NCBI RefSeq assembly: GCF_003966695.1
Contig: NZ_AP018827.1
Span: 1,778,501 to 1,842,500 of the forward strand
Direction of reading: 5' to 3'
From: Asticcacaulis excentricus
GTDB taxonomy: Bacteria; Pseudomonadota; Alphaproteobacteria; Caulobacterales; Caulobacteraceae
Length of the DNA: 64,000 nucleotides
The notes beneath the pieces were generated by a model. It searched no databases, was not told the DNA's origin, and worked only from the letters and a program-made list of their open reading frames with translations. The translations under genes were made by a program, and so were the position numbers. This document shows positions 7,455 to 16,788 of this stretch, piece by piece (position 1 is the first letter of the stretch; every line of letters begins with the position of its first letter).

Positions 7455-8522
7455 GTGCGTATCTTACTGGCGACCGATGCGTGGGACCCTCAGGTCAATG
7501 GCGTGGTCACGACGATGAAACGAGTCATCGCCGAATGCGAAAAGCTCGGCCATGAATTCAAGATCGTGGACTATACCCAGTTCAAGTCGGTGTCGTGGCC
7601 CGATTACCCTGAGGTCAAGCTGGCGCTGGGTTGCTACGAAGAGGTGCGTGAAATCATCCAGGACTATGAGCCGGATGCCGTGCATATCGCCACCGAAGCC
7701 TTTGTGGGCCTTGCGGCGCGGCGCGTGTGTATGGAATGGAAGATGCCCTTCACCACGTCCTATCATACCAAGTTTCCCGAATATGTGTCGGCGCGCCTGC
7801 CCATTCCGCTGAGCTGGGGCTATGGCTATATGCGCTGGTTCCACAAGCCGTCGGGCCGCGTGATGGTGGCGACGCCCACCCTGCAAAAAGACCTTGAGGC
7901 GCGCGGCTTCAAGAACATCTCACCGTGGACGCGCGGCGTCGATACCGAGATGTTCCGCCCGGACCTTGAGCCGATCTTTGGCGATCTGCCGCGCCCCATC
8001 ATGACCTATATCGGTCGTGTGGCCATCGAAAAAAACCTCGAAGCCTTTCTGTCGCTCGACCTGCCCGGCACCAAGGTGGTGGTGGGCAAGGGGCCGCAGC
8101 TTGAGGAACTCAAGGAAAAGTATCCGGACGCGGTGTTTACCGGCGCGCGCTTTGGCGAGGAACTGGCGCGCTCCTACGCCGATTCCGACGTGTTTGTGTT
8201 TCCGTCCCTGACCGATACCTTCGGCCTCGTCATTCTGGAGGCCATGGCCTGCGGGACGCCGGTGGCGGCCTTCCCGGCACACGGCCCCATTGACCTGATC
8301 CCCGGCACAGGGGCGGGCGTCATCGACGACGACCTCAGTGTCGCCATTACCGAGGCCTTGAAGCTCGATCGCGCCCACGTGCGCCGCCATGCGGAGAAAT
8401 TCTCGTGGCGCGCCTGCGCGGAGGAGTTTATCCGCAATCTGGAACCCTATCCCGAAGCGGAAAAGAAGAAGCTGTGGGCGCGGCTGCGCGCCCTGCCGCG
8501 TCGCCTGCGCCGGGCGGCGTAA
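7455..8522 (+). CDS. Glycosyltransferase family 4 (GT-B fold)
   Basis: 355-residue retaining glycosyltransferase. N-terminal acceptor domain starts RILLATDAWDPQVNGVVTT; the C-terminal donor domain has YIGRVAIEKNLEAF and the nucleotide-sugar motif SLTDTFGLVILEAMACGTPV. The overall pattern resembles MgtA/SqdX-like enzymes that glycosylate diacylglycerol or a similar lipid acceptor, but the acceptor is an inference. The start codon is GTG at 7455. No other cell-envelope glycosylation gene is adjacent; it stands alone between a TetR regulator and the polyamine genes. Confidence 0.85.
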   Translation: MRILLATDAWDPQVNGVVTTMKRVIAECEKLGHEFKIVDYTQFKSVSWPDYPEVKLALGCYEEVREIIQDYEPDAVHIATEAFVGLAARRVCMEWKMPFTTSYHTKFPEYVSARLPIPLSWGYGYMRWFHKPSGRVMVATPTLQKDLEARGFKNISPWTRGVDTEMFRPDLEPIFGDLPRPIMTYIGRVAIEKNLEAFLSLDLPGTKVVVGKGPQLEELKEKYPDAVFTGARFGEELARSYADSDVFVFPSLTDTFGLVILEAMACGTPVAAFPAHGPIDLIPGTGAGVIDDDLSVAITEALKLDRAHVRRHAEKFSWRACAEEFIRNLEPYPEAEKKKLWARLRALPRRLRRAA

Positions 8523-8967
8523 GCTGACCGAAGCCGAAGCGGGAGCATTCGTTTATCTCGGATGAAAAAACTCGGCCTGCCCCATCACAGACGCCGAAAC
8601 AACAGCCCTCTTTGGGGGGCAGACCCGCGCGAAACGCACGTTGAGCGCAAATTCAGAAAAAATCCCGATCTGCCCCATCACAAGTGCCGAAATAACAACG
8701 GCCCTCTCTGGGGGGCAGAGAGGGCCGCGCATGCCGCCGGATTCGAGGGGGGGGGGGATGATCCCGGCGACGAACTTATGACAGCGACTCAATTACGTGT
8801 GTCACCGTCGTTAAAGCCTAAATAGCTACTATTTTGAAAAAGGGAAGAGGCTGAGTAAAAAAAAATCGCGATCTCTGACGCCGATCTTTGGTTAATGGCA
8901 TTTTGATACCGTTAAGCAAACGATTATCAAGACTTATTCTCAAAAATCGGCGTCATTTACTCAGGGT
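8523..8967. other. 445-bp intergenic region between convergent genes
   Basis: Contains the tandem repeat C (8565-8718), a run of 11 G (8747-8757), and a long-range inverted repeat GACGCCGAT (8878-8886) / ATCGGCGTC (8946-8954) flanked by CTGAGTAAA and TTTACTCAG. The stretch of nine A at 8857-8865 reads as a T tract on the minus strand, so this segment may terminate the deoxyhypusine-synthase-like gene. No protein-coding frame in it looks real. Confidence 0.5.
8565..8718. repeat. Repeat C: tandem pair of 58/62-bp structured units
   Basis: Unit 1 is 8565-8622 and unit 2 is 8657-8718. Both begin with AAAAAA, share CTGCCCCATCACA, GCCGAAA and a CAAC tract, and end in TGGGGGGCAG, so CTGCCCC pairs with GGGGCAG within each unit. 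Unit 2 also opens a perfect 11-bp hairpin GGCCCTCTCTG / CAGAGAGGGCC (8700-8726). The arrangement is compatible with duplicated small-RNA or terminator units; no promoter was identified. Confidence 0.7.
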
Positions 8968-10020
8968 TTAAGCAAACAGCTTGGCCCAGTTGCGCTTCTC
9001 GCGCGACTTCCACGCGCCACGGTGGTAGGCGTCCGAACCGATCAGCGGCACAACCGTCGTGGCTTCGGCAAAGACCATCTGTTCGTAGGTGGTCGAAACC
9101 TTGCCCCACGAGGCGGCTTCCTTCAGCGTCGAGGACGAGCAGGCACCGTCACGCACGTCGGCGACGGTGATCTGCACCGCGTACTTGTGCATGTCGGCTT
9201 CGACGCCAAGGATTTCCGCGCAGACAACCGTGTCCTGCGCAAAGTTCTTCGGCACACCGCCGCCAACCATGAACAAGCCGGTGGTGCCGGCCGCGATCTT
9301 GATGTCGGTCAGTTCGCGGAAGTCGGCAATGGCGTCGAGCATCAGATAGGGCTTACCCGCGGCCGCGCGTTCCTTCTGGTGTTTGACGAGGCCGAAACCG
9401 GCGGACGAGTCCACAAAGGCCGGGCAGAAGATCGGCACGCCCTGCTCATAGGCGGTCTGGATCAGCGAGCCTTCCTTCTTGGCATTGCCTTCCGACAGCC
9501 ACTTGCCCATTTCCCAGATGAATTCGCGCGAGGAATAGCCGCGCGGTTCAAGGCGGTTTGCGATCTCAAGGATGGTGTGGTCGCAGGCCTGAAGCTCTTC
9601 TTCGTCGATATAGGTATCGTAAATGCGGTCGATATAGTTGTCGCGCAGCACGTTATCGTCCACCTGACCGGCGGCCTGATAGTGCTTGAAGCCGAGCGCT
9701 TCGAAGAAGTCCATATCGACAATCGAGGCACCGGTGGCGACCACGGCGTCGATCATGCCGAACTTCACCATGTCGCGATAGACGTGCATACAGCCACCGG
9801 CCGAGGTCGAACCGGCGAGGATCAGCCACGGCGAGCAGTCCTTGTCTTCCAGCGCCATGTTGAAGATGTCGGCGGCGCGGGCGGTATCACGGCTTGAGAA
9901 GCTCATCTTGCGCATCGAGTCGATGATCGGGCGCGCATCGTAAGAGGTGATATCGACGTGCTCCACAGTGTTCTGGAGCAGGGCGGCCTTTTGGTTGGAT
10001 TGGGGGGTAGTTGCGTTCAT
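8968..10020 (-). CDS. Deoxyhypusine-synthase-like protein (probable homospermidine synthase)
   Basis: 350 residues of the NAD-dependent deoxyhypusine synthase fold. Family features: WLILAGSTSAGG near residue 65, GGGVPKNFAQDTVV, and the SWGK segment with K307 aligned to the lysine that carries the aminobutyl group in eukaryotic enzymes. Bacteria lack eIF5A, and bacterial homologues are known to make sym-homospermidine or related polyamines; that is the likely role. A PLP decarboxylase that can supply putrescine lies upstream on the same strand, with an intrinsic terminator between. The start is MNATTPQSN with AAGGAC upstream. Confidence 0.85.
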   Translation of the reverse strand: MNATTPQSNQKAALLQNTVEHVDITSYDARPIIDSMRKMSFSSRDTARAADIFNMALEDKDCSPWLILAGSTSAGGCMHVYRDMVKFGMIDAVVATGASIVDMDFFEALGFKHYQAAGQVDDNVLRDNYIDRIYDTYIDEEELQACDHTILEIANRLEPRGYSSREFIWEMGKWLSEGNAKKEGSLIQTAYEQGVPIFCPAFVDSSAGFGLVKHQKERAAAGKPYLMLDAIADFRELTDIKIAAGTTGLFMVGGGVPKNFAQDTVVCAEILGVEADMHKYAVQITVADVRDGACSSSTLKEAASWGKVSTTYEQMVFAEATTVVPLIGSDAYHRGAWKSREKRNWAKLFA

Positions 10021-10103
10021 CTCTTGGTCCTTTTGGAGATAAGAAGGTGGACGCCCGTCATGCACTCTTTGTCCCCCAGACGGAGCGATGGGGAGAGAAG
10101 CTG

Positions 10104-10139
10104 AAAAAACTCGCGGCCCCTATAGGGCATAGGGGCCGC
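10104..10139 (-). terminator. Intrinsic terminator behind the ornithine-type decarboxylase
   Basis: Perfect 11-bp stem GCGGCCCCTAT / ATAGGGGCCGC (10113-10139) with a 5-nt loop; on the minus strand it is followed by GAGTTTTTTC. It lies between the decarboxylase stop and the deoxyhypusine-synthase-like start, so the pair is not a simple operon. Confidence 0.75.
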
Positions 10140-10168
10140 CTTGGCAAATCAAGGTTTTCGGACAATCC

Positions 10169-11437
10169 CTACTTGCTGCGCTTCTTGCCACGCTTGCCAC
10201 CCTTGGGGCGGTTGAGGCGCACGACCTTGTTCTCTTCGACGCTATCGAAAAGGCTGCGCGGCACGTTCAGCGAGCGCGGGCCCAGACCGAACAGCGAGGC
10301 CATCGGCGCGTCGTCGAGGAAGACGGTTTCGGTCTGACCATAGCCATTGAACCCGGTGGTCATAGCGACCCCATAGGCCCCCAGCATACCGATTTCGACG
10401 TAATCGCCTTCTTCCACATCGGCGGGCAGCCAGAACGGCCCCGGCATGTGGTCGATGGAGTCGCAGGTCGGACCGTAGAAGCGGAAGGGCTTCAGTTCCG
10501 GTTGCTCATCCCCATCTTCCGCACGGTGCAGGCGCACCGGGAAGGGCCACTTGGCGTGGGTGGCGTCGAACAGGTTGCCGTAGGCCCCGTCGTTCAGATA
10601 AAGGGCGTCGCCCTTGCGCAACTCAACGCGGGCCAAGATCGAGGTCGATTCGGCCACCAGCGAACGGCCGGGCTCAGCCCACAGTTCTGTCGCCTCATGC
10701 ACCTTCATTTCATCAAAGGCGCGATGGATGACGTCCATATATTCTGGCAGCGACGGCGGCACCATGCCCGGATAGACCGAGGGGAAACCCCCACCGACAT
10801 CGACAATATCCGCCAGCACGCCGGCGCGGACCAGCGCGCGCGACGCCGCCGACATGGCCGCCGCATAGGCCGTCGGGCGCATACATTGCGAACCCACATG
10901 GAAGGAGACGCCCATGCGGTCTTGCGTCGCCTGACGCGCGGCCAGCAACAGCGCCGGGGCCTCATAGGGCTGGGCGCCGAACTTGTTGGTCAGGGGCAGG
11001 TTCGAGCCTTCGCCCGACGTGGCCAGACGCACGATCAGATTGAGGTCCTTCGCGCCGCCCGTGGCGTCGAGGATCTTCTGCAATTCTTCGTGGGTATCGA
11101 GGCTGAAGGTCTTTACGCCGAAATCGGAATAGGCTTCGGCGATGGCGCGGCGCGATTTGACCGGGTGCATGAAGGCCAGACGCGCCTCAGGCGCAAGGCC
11201 GCGCACCAGCTTGACTTCATTGATCGAGGCCACGTCAAACGAACCGATCCCGGCGTCGAGCAGGGTTTCAATCACCCACGACGAAGGGTTCGCCTTGACC
11301 GCGTAGAAAACATCGCCATTGAAGTGGCGCTGGAACCATTGCGCTGCGACGGAAACAGGCTCACGTCGCACAAGGGCGACGGGCTTTTCCGGTGACTGCT
11401 CGCGGACCAGGTCCAGGGCCGATTGGAAGTGTGCCAC
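10169..11437 (-). CDS. Fold-III PLP-dependent decarboxylase, ornithine/lysine type
   Basis: Alanine-racemase-fold decarboxylase of the eukaryotic-ODC type, about 422 residues. The PLP lysine is in FYAVKANPS (about residue 48); HVGSQ, DVGGGFP and EPGR form the phosphate site; GPTCDSID near residue 321-328 carries the Cys-Asp pair that binds the diamine tail. The product is putrescine (or cadaverine if lysine is used). Start: GTG 11437, eight bases after a GGGG, is preferred over the TTG at 11443. The C-terminus ends in a basic tail (GGKRGKKRSK). Divergent from the chemoreceptor gene. Confidence 0.88.
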   Translation of the reverse strand: MAHFQSALDLVREQSPEKPVALVRREPVSVAAQWFQRHFNGDVFYAVKANPSSWVIETLLDAGIGSFDVASINEVKLVRGLAPEARLAFMHPVKSRRAIAEAYSDFGVKTFSLDTHEELQKILDATGGAKDLNLIVRLATSGEGSNLPLTNKFGAQPYEAPALLLAARQATQDRMGVSFHVGSQCMRPTAYAAAMSAASRALVRAGVLADIVDVGGGFPSVYPGMVPPSLPEYMDVIHRAFDEMKVHEATELWAEPGRSLVAESTSILARVELRKGDALYLNDGAYGNLFDATHAKWPFPVRLHRAEDGDEQPELKPFRFYGPTCDSIDHMPGPFWLPADVEEGDYVEIGMLGAYGVAMTTGFNGYGQTETVFLDDAPMASLFGLGPRSLNVPRSLFDSVEENKVVRLNRPKGGKRGKKRSK

Positions 11438-11716
11438 TGCCAATACCCCGTAAAGTTAAGTTAAACCCAGACCGGCGTTAGCAGCGTTTCAACGACGCCC
11501 AGCCCTTCGAGAAACGACCTCTTGGGGCCCCAGGGCGCCGACCTATGTGTCGGGGTCCGCCGGAAGCGGGCTATATCGGGTATTTTCGCCTGACTGTAAA
11601 GGCGTTTTTTGTGACAATTGGTCCCGTTTTAAACTTGGGAGCCCCTTGGCGGCATTAAGGAAACCGAAACCAAAACACTGTTCTTTTGCGATAAGTCACC
11701 CTGCCCGGATTACGCC

Positions 11717-13921
11717 ATGTCTTTCACCGCCCTTAGCATTCGCAGCAAGCTCATCATCATGACCGGGGTCTTTCTGGTGCCGATTGTGCTCATGAGCTAT
11801 CTGTTCGTGCAGCAATCGCTGAAGGACATCAATTTCGGGCGCAAGGAAATTCAAGGCGTCGAAGCCATGCGCGCCGTGTGGCCCGTTCTGAACGCCACGA
11901 CCGCGCAGCTTTCCGGCGGTTCGGAGCCTGTTCCGGCCCTTGACCCGCAGGCCCCCGCCCTGAAGGCATTGGCGGCCAGCGAGGCCGAGGCCCTGTCCAA
12001 AGCACCGGACGCCGAAGGGGCACTGGCGCTGCTCACCGTCCTCAGCGACCGTTCCAACCTGACGCTCGATCCGGATATCGACAGCTATTACGTGATGGAC
12101 TCCGTGGCCTTCAAAGCGCCGGATGCCTTAAATCGTATCTCTGCCGTCCTGCATGACATGGCAGCCTATCAGGCCAAGGCCAGCCTGAGCACCGAGGAAA
12201 CGACCAGCCTTGTCGTGGGCGTGGGGCAGTTCAGCGCCGCCTGGCAGGGCCAGATCACCTCGCTCGACAAAGCGATTGCCGCCAACGGTAGTCTGTTGTC
12301 CACGCTCAAGACCGAGCGCGACGCCTACCACGCCTCTGCGCAGGCTTTGGAAGCCGAAGCCCTGACGCTGGCACACCAAATCCAGACGCAGGGCCATGCG
12401 ACAGGCGTCGATCTGACGTCACTCACCCGCGCCAAAACCGCCTATGCCAAGGCAAGCGATGCCCTGTGGCAAGCCTCAGCCAATGAGTTGAATCGACTTT
12501 TGCAGAAACGGATCAGCGGCTTCTCTACAACCCTCTATGCCCTGCTGGCCGTCACCGTGGTGGCGGCTTTGCTGGCGGTGTTTATGGCGCTGGGGCTGGC
12601 CCATTCGATCCTGAAAGCCATTAACGGGCTGGATCAGAACATCCGCCATCTGGCGGACAGGGACCTGAATGCCAATCTGCCCGAAGCCACGCGCAAGGAT
12701 GAAATCGGTCAGGTCGGGCGCGCACTGGAATTCTTCCGCCGCCGCACCATCGAAAAAATCGCCGACGCGGCCAATGATGTGAAACGTAATGAACTGATCA
12801 TCAAAGAAAAAGACCGAATTAATACCCTTTCGGGACGTATCCGCAATGCCATCACCGACGTCATGGATGCCGTACAGACCCTGTCCTCATCGGTCGGCGA
12901 TTCCACCGGTGAATTCAGTCAGACCGCCAAAAAAACGCGTGAGGAACTGACGGCAGCCATCGAGCGGCTGAGCGCGTCAGCGCGCGACGTGGACAGCGTG
13001 TCGGCCAGTATGGCCGAGGTGAGCCAGAGCTTTGGCGAGATCGCGCGTCGCACCGGCGAAAGCGCGGAAATGACCGATCGCGTGGCCGGAGAACTGGAGC
13101 GTTCGCGCGATATGGCGCAGGCCCTGACGCAGGCTGTCGAACGCATCGGTGAGGTGTCACGCCTCATTCAGGACATCGCCGCCCAGACCAATCTGCTGGC
13201 ACTCAACGCCACCATCGAAGCGGCCCGCGCGGGCGATGCGGGCAAAGGCTTTGCGGTCGTGGCCGGAGAGGTCAAATCGCTGGCCAATCAGACGGGCCGC
13301 GCGACCGCTGAAATCGAAGCCCAGATCAATGATGTGCGTCTGGCGGCCGAAAGCATGGTCGGCTCTGTGTCAGAAGTCACCGGCATTATCGCGTCGGTGG
13401 CCCAGACGTCGCGCACGGTCGCTGATGCCGTAAAGACCCAGAGCCAGGCCGCTGACAATATCCGTCACAATCTGGAGCGCGCCGCGCTGGGCAATCGCGA
13501 GGCCGAACGCATCATCAACCTGCTGCCCGAAGCCACGCGCCGGACGGAACGCACCGCCGACGACATGCAGGCCATTTCTCAGGACATGGCGGGGGCTTCG
13601 CGCGATATGCAAACCGAACTGGCGTCGCTTCTGGATGAGCTGGTCGATAAACGGGTAGCCGCGCGTTACGCCTCGACCGAGACGGTGGATATAGAGGTGG
13701 CAGGCCGCACGGTGCGCAATCTGCGCCTCTATGACATCAGCGAAACCGGGGCACGTATCGGCGTCACACCGGGGCTTAAGCCCGGCGACACCGTGGTGGT
13801 CCGTCTGGTGGATGCCGAGGTGGATGCGCGCGTGATCTGGGTCGGGGAGGACTCCTTCGGGGTTCATATGCTCAACGACTTCCGCTTTACCCAGCATCAG
13901 GTGATGCAACTGGCGGCGTAA
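11717..13921 (+). CDS. Methyl-accepting chemotaxis protein with C-terminal PilZ domain
   Basis: 734-residue transmembrane chemoreceptor. TM1 at about 11-31, a mostly helical periplasmic sensor domain to about 265, TM2 at about 268-290, HAMP at 290-345, and the signalling coiled coil with its hairpin tip around 485-510 ([20 protein letters not shown]). After it, residues about 643-734 form a PilZ domain: KRVAARY supplies the RxxxR arm and DISETGARI (about 672) the D/NxSxxG motif, both needed for cyclic di-GMP binding. This would couple c-di-GMP to chemotaxis or to receptor placement. The ligand is unknown. No che genes are nearby. Confidence 0.92.
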   Translation: MSFTALSIRSKLIIMTGVFLVPIVLMSYLFVQQSLKDINFGRKEIQGVEAMRAVWPVLNATTAQLSGGSEPVPALDPQAPALKALAASEAEALSKAPDAEGALALLTVLSDRSNLTLDPDIDSYYVMDSVAFKAPDALNRISAVLHDMAAYQAKASLSTEETTSLVVGVGQFSAAWQGQITSLDKAIAANGSLLSTLKTERDAYHASAQALEAEALTLAHQIQTQGHATGVDLTSLTRAKTAYAKASDALWQASANELNRLLQKRISGFSTTLYALLAVTVVAALLAVFMALGLAHSILKAINGLDQNIRHLADRDLNANLPEATRKDEIGQVGRALEFFRRRTIEKIADAANDVKRNELIIKEKDRINTLSGRIRNAITDVMDAVQTLSSSVGDSTGEFSQTAKKTREELTAAIERLSASARDVDSVSASMAEVSQSFGEIARRTGESAEMTDRVAGELERSRDMAQALTQAVERIGEVSRLIQDIAAQTNLLALNATIEAARAGDAGKGFAVVAGEVKSLANQTGRATAEIEAQINDVRLAAESMVGSVSEVTGIIASVAQTSRTVADAVKTQSQAADNIRHNLERAALGNREAERIINLLPEATRRTERTADDMQAISQDMAGASRDMQTELASLLDELVDKRVAARYASTETVDIEVAGRTVRNLRLYDISETGARIGVTPGLKPGDTVVVRLVDAEVDARVIWVGEDSFGVHMLNDFRFTQHQVMQLAA

Positions 13922-14063
13922 GCGCTGCGACCTTTTGCGCGCGGCAAAGGCGATGGTTGCCAAAGCGCTCAAACTTCGGCAAGACTCCGGCGTTCATCTT
14001 TGTTAACGCCGCACTGCGTTCAGGTGTCGGCGCAGGGGGGACGGGGTTGCCCCGTGAGCGCAT

Positions 14064-14879
14064 ATGCCGAGCCTTGTTGACGTTCAGTCGCTGTCGAAAA
14101 GCTTTGCGCTCAAGGCGCAGGGTGCGGCACCGGCGCGTCGCTTCAAGGCACTGGATAGTATCTCCTTCACCATGGATCGCCCGCAGCGCATCGGCCTGAT
14201 CGGCCCGTCGGGGTCGGGCAAGTCCACCCTGTTGCGCAGCCTGTCCGGCCTGATCATTGGCGACGAAGGCTCCGGTCCCGTCACGGTTATGGGCCGCACG
14301 GTGCAGGCCGATGGCCGCCTGGGGGCTGAGGTGCGCGCCGCGCGCGCCGATCTCGGAATGGTGGCGCAGTCGTTCAATCTGGTCGGACGGCTCAGCCTGT
14401 TTACCAATGCGGCGCTAGGGCTTCTGGGGCGCATTCCGCCTTTGCGCGGCCTGTTCGGCCTGTGGACCGCCGAAGAAAAGCAGCGCGTCATGCAGGCGCT
14501 CGATACGGTGGGCATAGCCGACAAGGCGTCGCAGCGCGCGAGGACCCTGTCCGGCGGTCAGCAGCAACGCGGCGCGATTGCCCGCGCCATTGTGCAGGAT
14601 GCGCGCCTCCTTCTGGCCGATGAGCCCGTCGCCTCGCTGGATCCGGTGACGGCGCGCAAGGTGATGGAGCTTCTGGTGCATCTTAACGAAGACCGTGGCG
14701 TCGGCGTCATCGTCACCTTGCATCAGGTGGACTATGCTATGAAATATTGCGACCGTATTCTGGCCCTCAAGGACGGCAAGATCGTATATGACGGTCCCGC
14801 CGACGGCCTGAGTGCGGACCGCCTGAGCGAAATCTATGGCCCTGAGATCGAGCAGGCCTATTGGAGAGACCCGTCATGA
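14064..14879 (+). CDS. phnC: Phosphonate/phosphate-type ABC transporter, ATP-binding protein
   Basis: 271-residue ATPase. Walker A GPSGSGKST at about 47-55, Q-loop VAQSFNLVGR, signature LSGGQQQR at 162-169, Walker B LLLADEP at 181-187, H-loop LHQVDYA. The sequence groups with PhnC by its long insertion after the Q-loop (FTNAALGLLGRIPPLRGLFG). It overlaps phnD by ATGA. No C-P lyase genes are near, so the substrate may be phosphonate, phosphite or phosphate; the name reflects the family. Confidence 0.88.
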   Translation: MPSLVDVQSLSKSFALKAQGAAPARRFKALDSISFTMDRPQRIGLIGPSGSGKSTLLRSLSGLIIGDEGSGPVTVMGRTVQADGRLGAEVRAARADLGMVAQSFNLVGRLSLFTNAALGLLGRIPPLRGLFGLWTAEEKQRVMQALDTVGIADKASQRARTLSGGQQQRGAIARAIVQDARLLLADEPVASLDPVTARKVMELLVHLNEDRGVGVIVTLHQVDYAMKYCDRILALKDGKIVYDGPADGLSADRLSEIYGPEIEQAYWRDPS

Positions 14880-15931
14880 CCCTGTCGCGCAAGGCTATGC
14901 TGAGAGGTTTGTCGGCTTCGGCCCTCGCCCTGCCCTTCCTGACCTCGGGCTGCGGTAAGGTCGATCAGACCAAAGGTCCGCGGACGGAAATCAGCTTCTC
15001 CATCCTGTCCACCGAAAACGCGCAGAATCAGGAGCCCCTGTGGCGGCCGTTTCTGGCCGACATGGAAAAGCAGACCGGGCTTAAGGTGAAGCCCTTCTTC
15101 GGCTCCAACTACACGGCCCTGATCGAGGCTATGCGCTTCAATCAGGTGCAAGTCGGCTGGTTTTCCAACGCCTCCGGCCTTGAGGCCGTGCGCCGCGCCG
15201 ATGGCGAAGTGTTTGCGCGCTCGTCTGACCCGTCCGGCGTCGATGGCTATCAGAGCGTCATCATTGCGCGCGCCGATTCCCCTCTGACCGCCGAAGACCT
15301 GCTGAAATGCGATGGTAAACGCACCTTTGGCCTGGGCGATGTCAAATCGACCTCCGGCACGCTGGCGCCGATGACCTACTTCTTCCTGCCGCACAAGGTC
15401 GATCCGGCCAAGTGCTTTAAGACGGTGCGCACGGGCAGCCACGAGGCCAATTTCCAGGCCGTGGCCAATGGCATGATTGACGCGGCCACCAACAACAATG
15501 CCTCGCTGGAGCGCATGGCGCAGGTCTCTCCGGAAAAACTGAAACAGATCAAGATCATCTGGACGTCCCCCACCCTGCCGGAAGACCCGATCATCTATCG
15601 CAAGGACCTCGATCCGGCGACCAAGGAAAAGATACGCTCCTTCTTCCTGTCCTACGGCACCGGCACTGACGCCGAAGGCCAGCGTCAGCTCAAGATACTG
15701 AACAATCTGATCTTTGGCGTGTTCAAACCGGCGGACGATACCCACCTTTTGCCCGTGCGCGAAATGGAAGCTGCCGAAGCGCTGATCAAGGCGCAAAACG
15801 CCGGGGATGCGGCCGCCATCCGCAAGGCCGAGGCCGAGCTGAAAGCCATTTCGCGCGAAGCGGCTGCGCGTCAGGCTGCCCCGCAGGCCCTGCCCGACTC
15901 TGCGCCCGGCGCACGACCCGGCGCGCAATAA
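14876..15931 (+). CDS. phnD: Phosphonate-type ABC transporter, substrate-binding protein
   Basis: 351-residue periplasmic binding protein. The N-terminal signal LSRKAMLRGLSASALALPFLTSGC has a lipobox-like TSGC at about 21-24, so it is probably a lipoprotein tethered to the inner membrane. The body has the PhnD features TGLKVKPFFGSNYTALIEAMRF and SEVFARSSDPSG-like, GYQSVIIARADSPL, LGDVKSTSGTLAP. The last 45 residues are low-complexity Ala/Pro/Gln. Start ATG overlaps the phnC stop; its stop overlaps the phnE start (TAATG). Confidence 0.87.
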   Translation: MTLSRKAMLRGLSASALALPFLTSGCGKVDQTKGPRTEISFSILSTENAQNQEPLWRPFLADMEKQTGLKVKPFFGSNYTALIEAMRFNQVQVGWFSNASGLEAVRRADGEVFARSSDPSGVDGYQSVIIARADSPLTAEDLLKCDGKRTFGLGDVKSTSGTLAPMTYFFLPHKVDPAKCFKTVRTGSHEANFQAVANGMIDAATNNNASLERMAQVSPEKLKQIKIIWTSPTLPEDPIIYRKDLDPATKEKIRSFFLSYGTGTDAEGQRQLKILNNLIFGVFKPADDTHLLPVREMEAAEALIKAQNAGDAAAIRKAEAELKAISREAAARQAAPQALPDSAPGARPGAQ

Positions 15932-16746
15932 TGGTTCATCCCTCTTCGCCCGACGCGCTTCAGCCGCCGCGCGCCTCCCTACCCGAAAAGCTTGTGAACT
16001 GGGGGTTGTGGTTGGGCTTTGGCCTGTTGCTGGCGCTCAGTTTCAAGGGCGCGCAGATGGGTGACCTGCCCTTGCTTTTGCAAAAATGGCAGAACACGCG
16101 TGCCTATTTAAACGACTACCTTCATCCTGATTTTTCGGATGCAAATACTGTCACCTACTACATCCAGCAGATGTGGATAACCATTCAGGTGGCTATCTGG
16201 GGTACACTGATTTCTGTAGGATTGGCGATACCCTTCAGTTTGTTATGTTCCAATAACGTCGTGCCCGCATGGATACGATTTCCGACACGACGCCTCATGG
16301 ACCTTTTGCGCGCCGTAAATGAGGTGGTGCTCGGTACAGCCTTCCTTGTCGCCGTAGGTTTAGGACCGCTAGCGGGGGTATTGGCTCTGGCCGTGCATAA
16401 TACCGGCGTACTGGCCAAGCTGTTCTCTGAGGCGGTTGAGGCCGTCGATCAGCCGCCTATCGAAGGGGTCCGCGCTACGGGTGGTACGCGGCTTCACGAA
16501 ATCGTTTGGGGAGTTATTCCGCAAGTTGCCCCCTTATGGACGTCTTTCGCGCTTTACCGATTTGAGTCGAGTGTTCGCTCAGCCACAGTGCTCGGTTTGA
16601 TTGGCGCGGGCGGTATCGGTTATGCCCTGTTCCAGAATATTGACAGCTTCAACTACGCCCGCGTGTCGGCCATCGCCCTGATTATCGTTGCCGCCGTGGT
16701 GCTTATCGACCTGACCTCTGCGGCGCTGCGCAAGCGACTGGTCTGA
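15931..16746 (+). CDS. phnE: Phosphonate-type ABC transporter, permease
   Basis: 271-residue inner-membrane permease with about six membrane segments and the cytoplasmic EAA loop EAVDQPPIEGVRATGGTRLHEIVWGVIPQV (split here at residue limits: it spans about 170-200). Translationally coupled to phnD. From about 16080 to 16620 the codon usage changes clearly: many A/T-ending and rare codons (TTA, GTA, ATA, GGA, CGA) appear, while the two flanks return to the GC-rich style of the neighbours. The encoded protein remains a normal PhnE, so the patch looks like recombined or imported DNA rather than decay. Confidence 0.87.
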   Translation: MVHPSSPDALQPPRASLPEKLVNWGLWLGFGLLLALSFKGAQMGDLPLLLQKWQNTRAYLNDYLHPDFSDANTVTYYIQQMWITIQVAIWGTLISVGLAIPFSLLCSNNVVPAWIRFPTRRLMDLLRAVNEVVLGTAFLVAVGLGPLAGVLALAVHNTGVLAKLFSEAVEAVDQPPIEGVRATGGTRLHEIVWGVIPQVAPLWTSFALYRFESSVRSATVLGLIGAGGIGYALFQNIDSFNYARVSAIALIIVAAVVLIDLTSAALRKRLV

Positions 16747-16788
16747 GGCCGCCTGTCCGCCGTAAAAGGCGGAAACAGGAGTTCGGCT

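Noticed and set aside
8747-8757. Run of 11 G
   Set aside because: Possible phase-variation tract, but no reading frame or promoter spacing depends on it.
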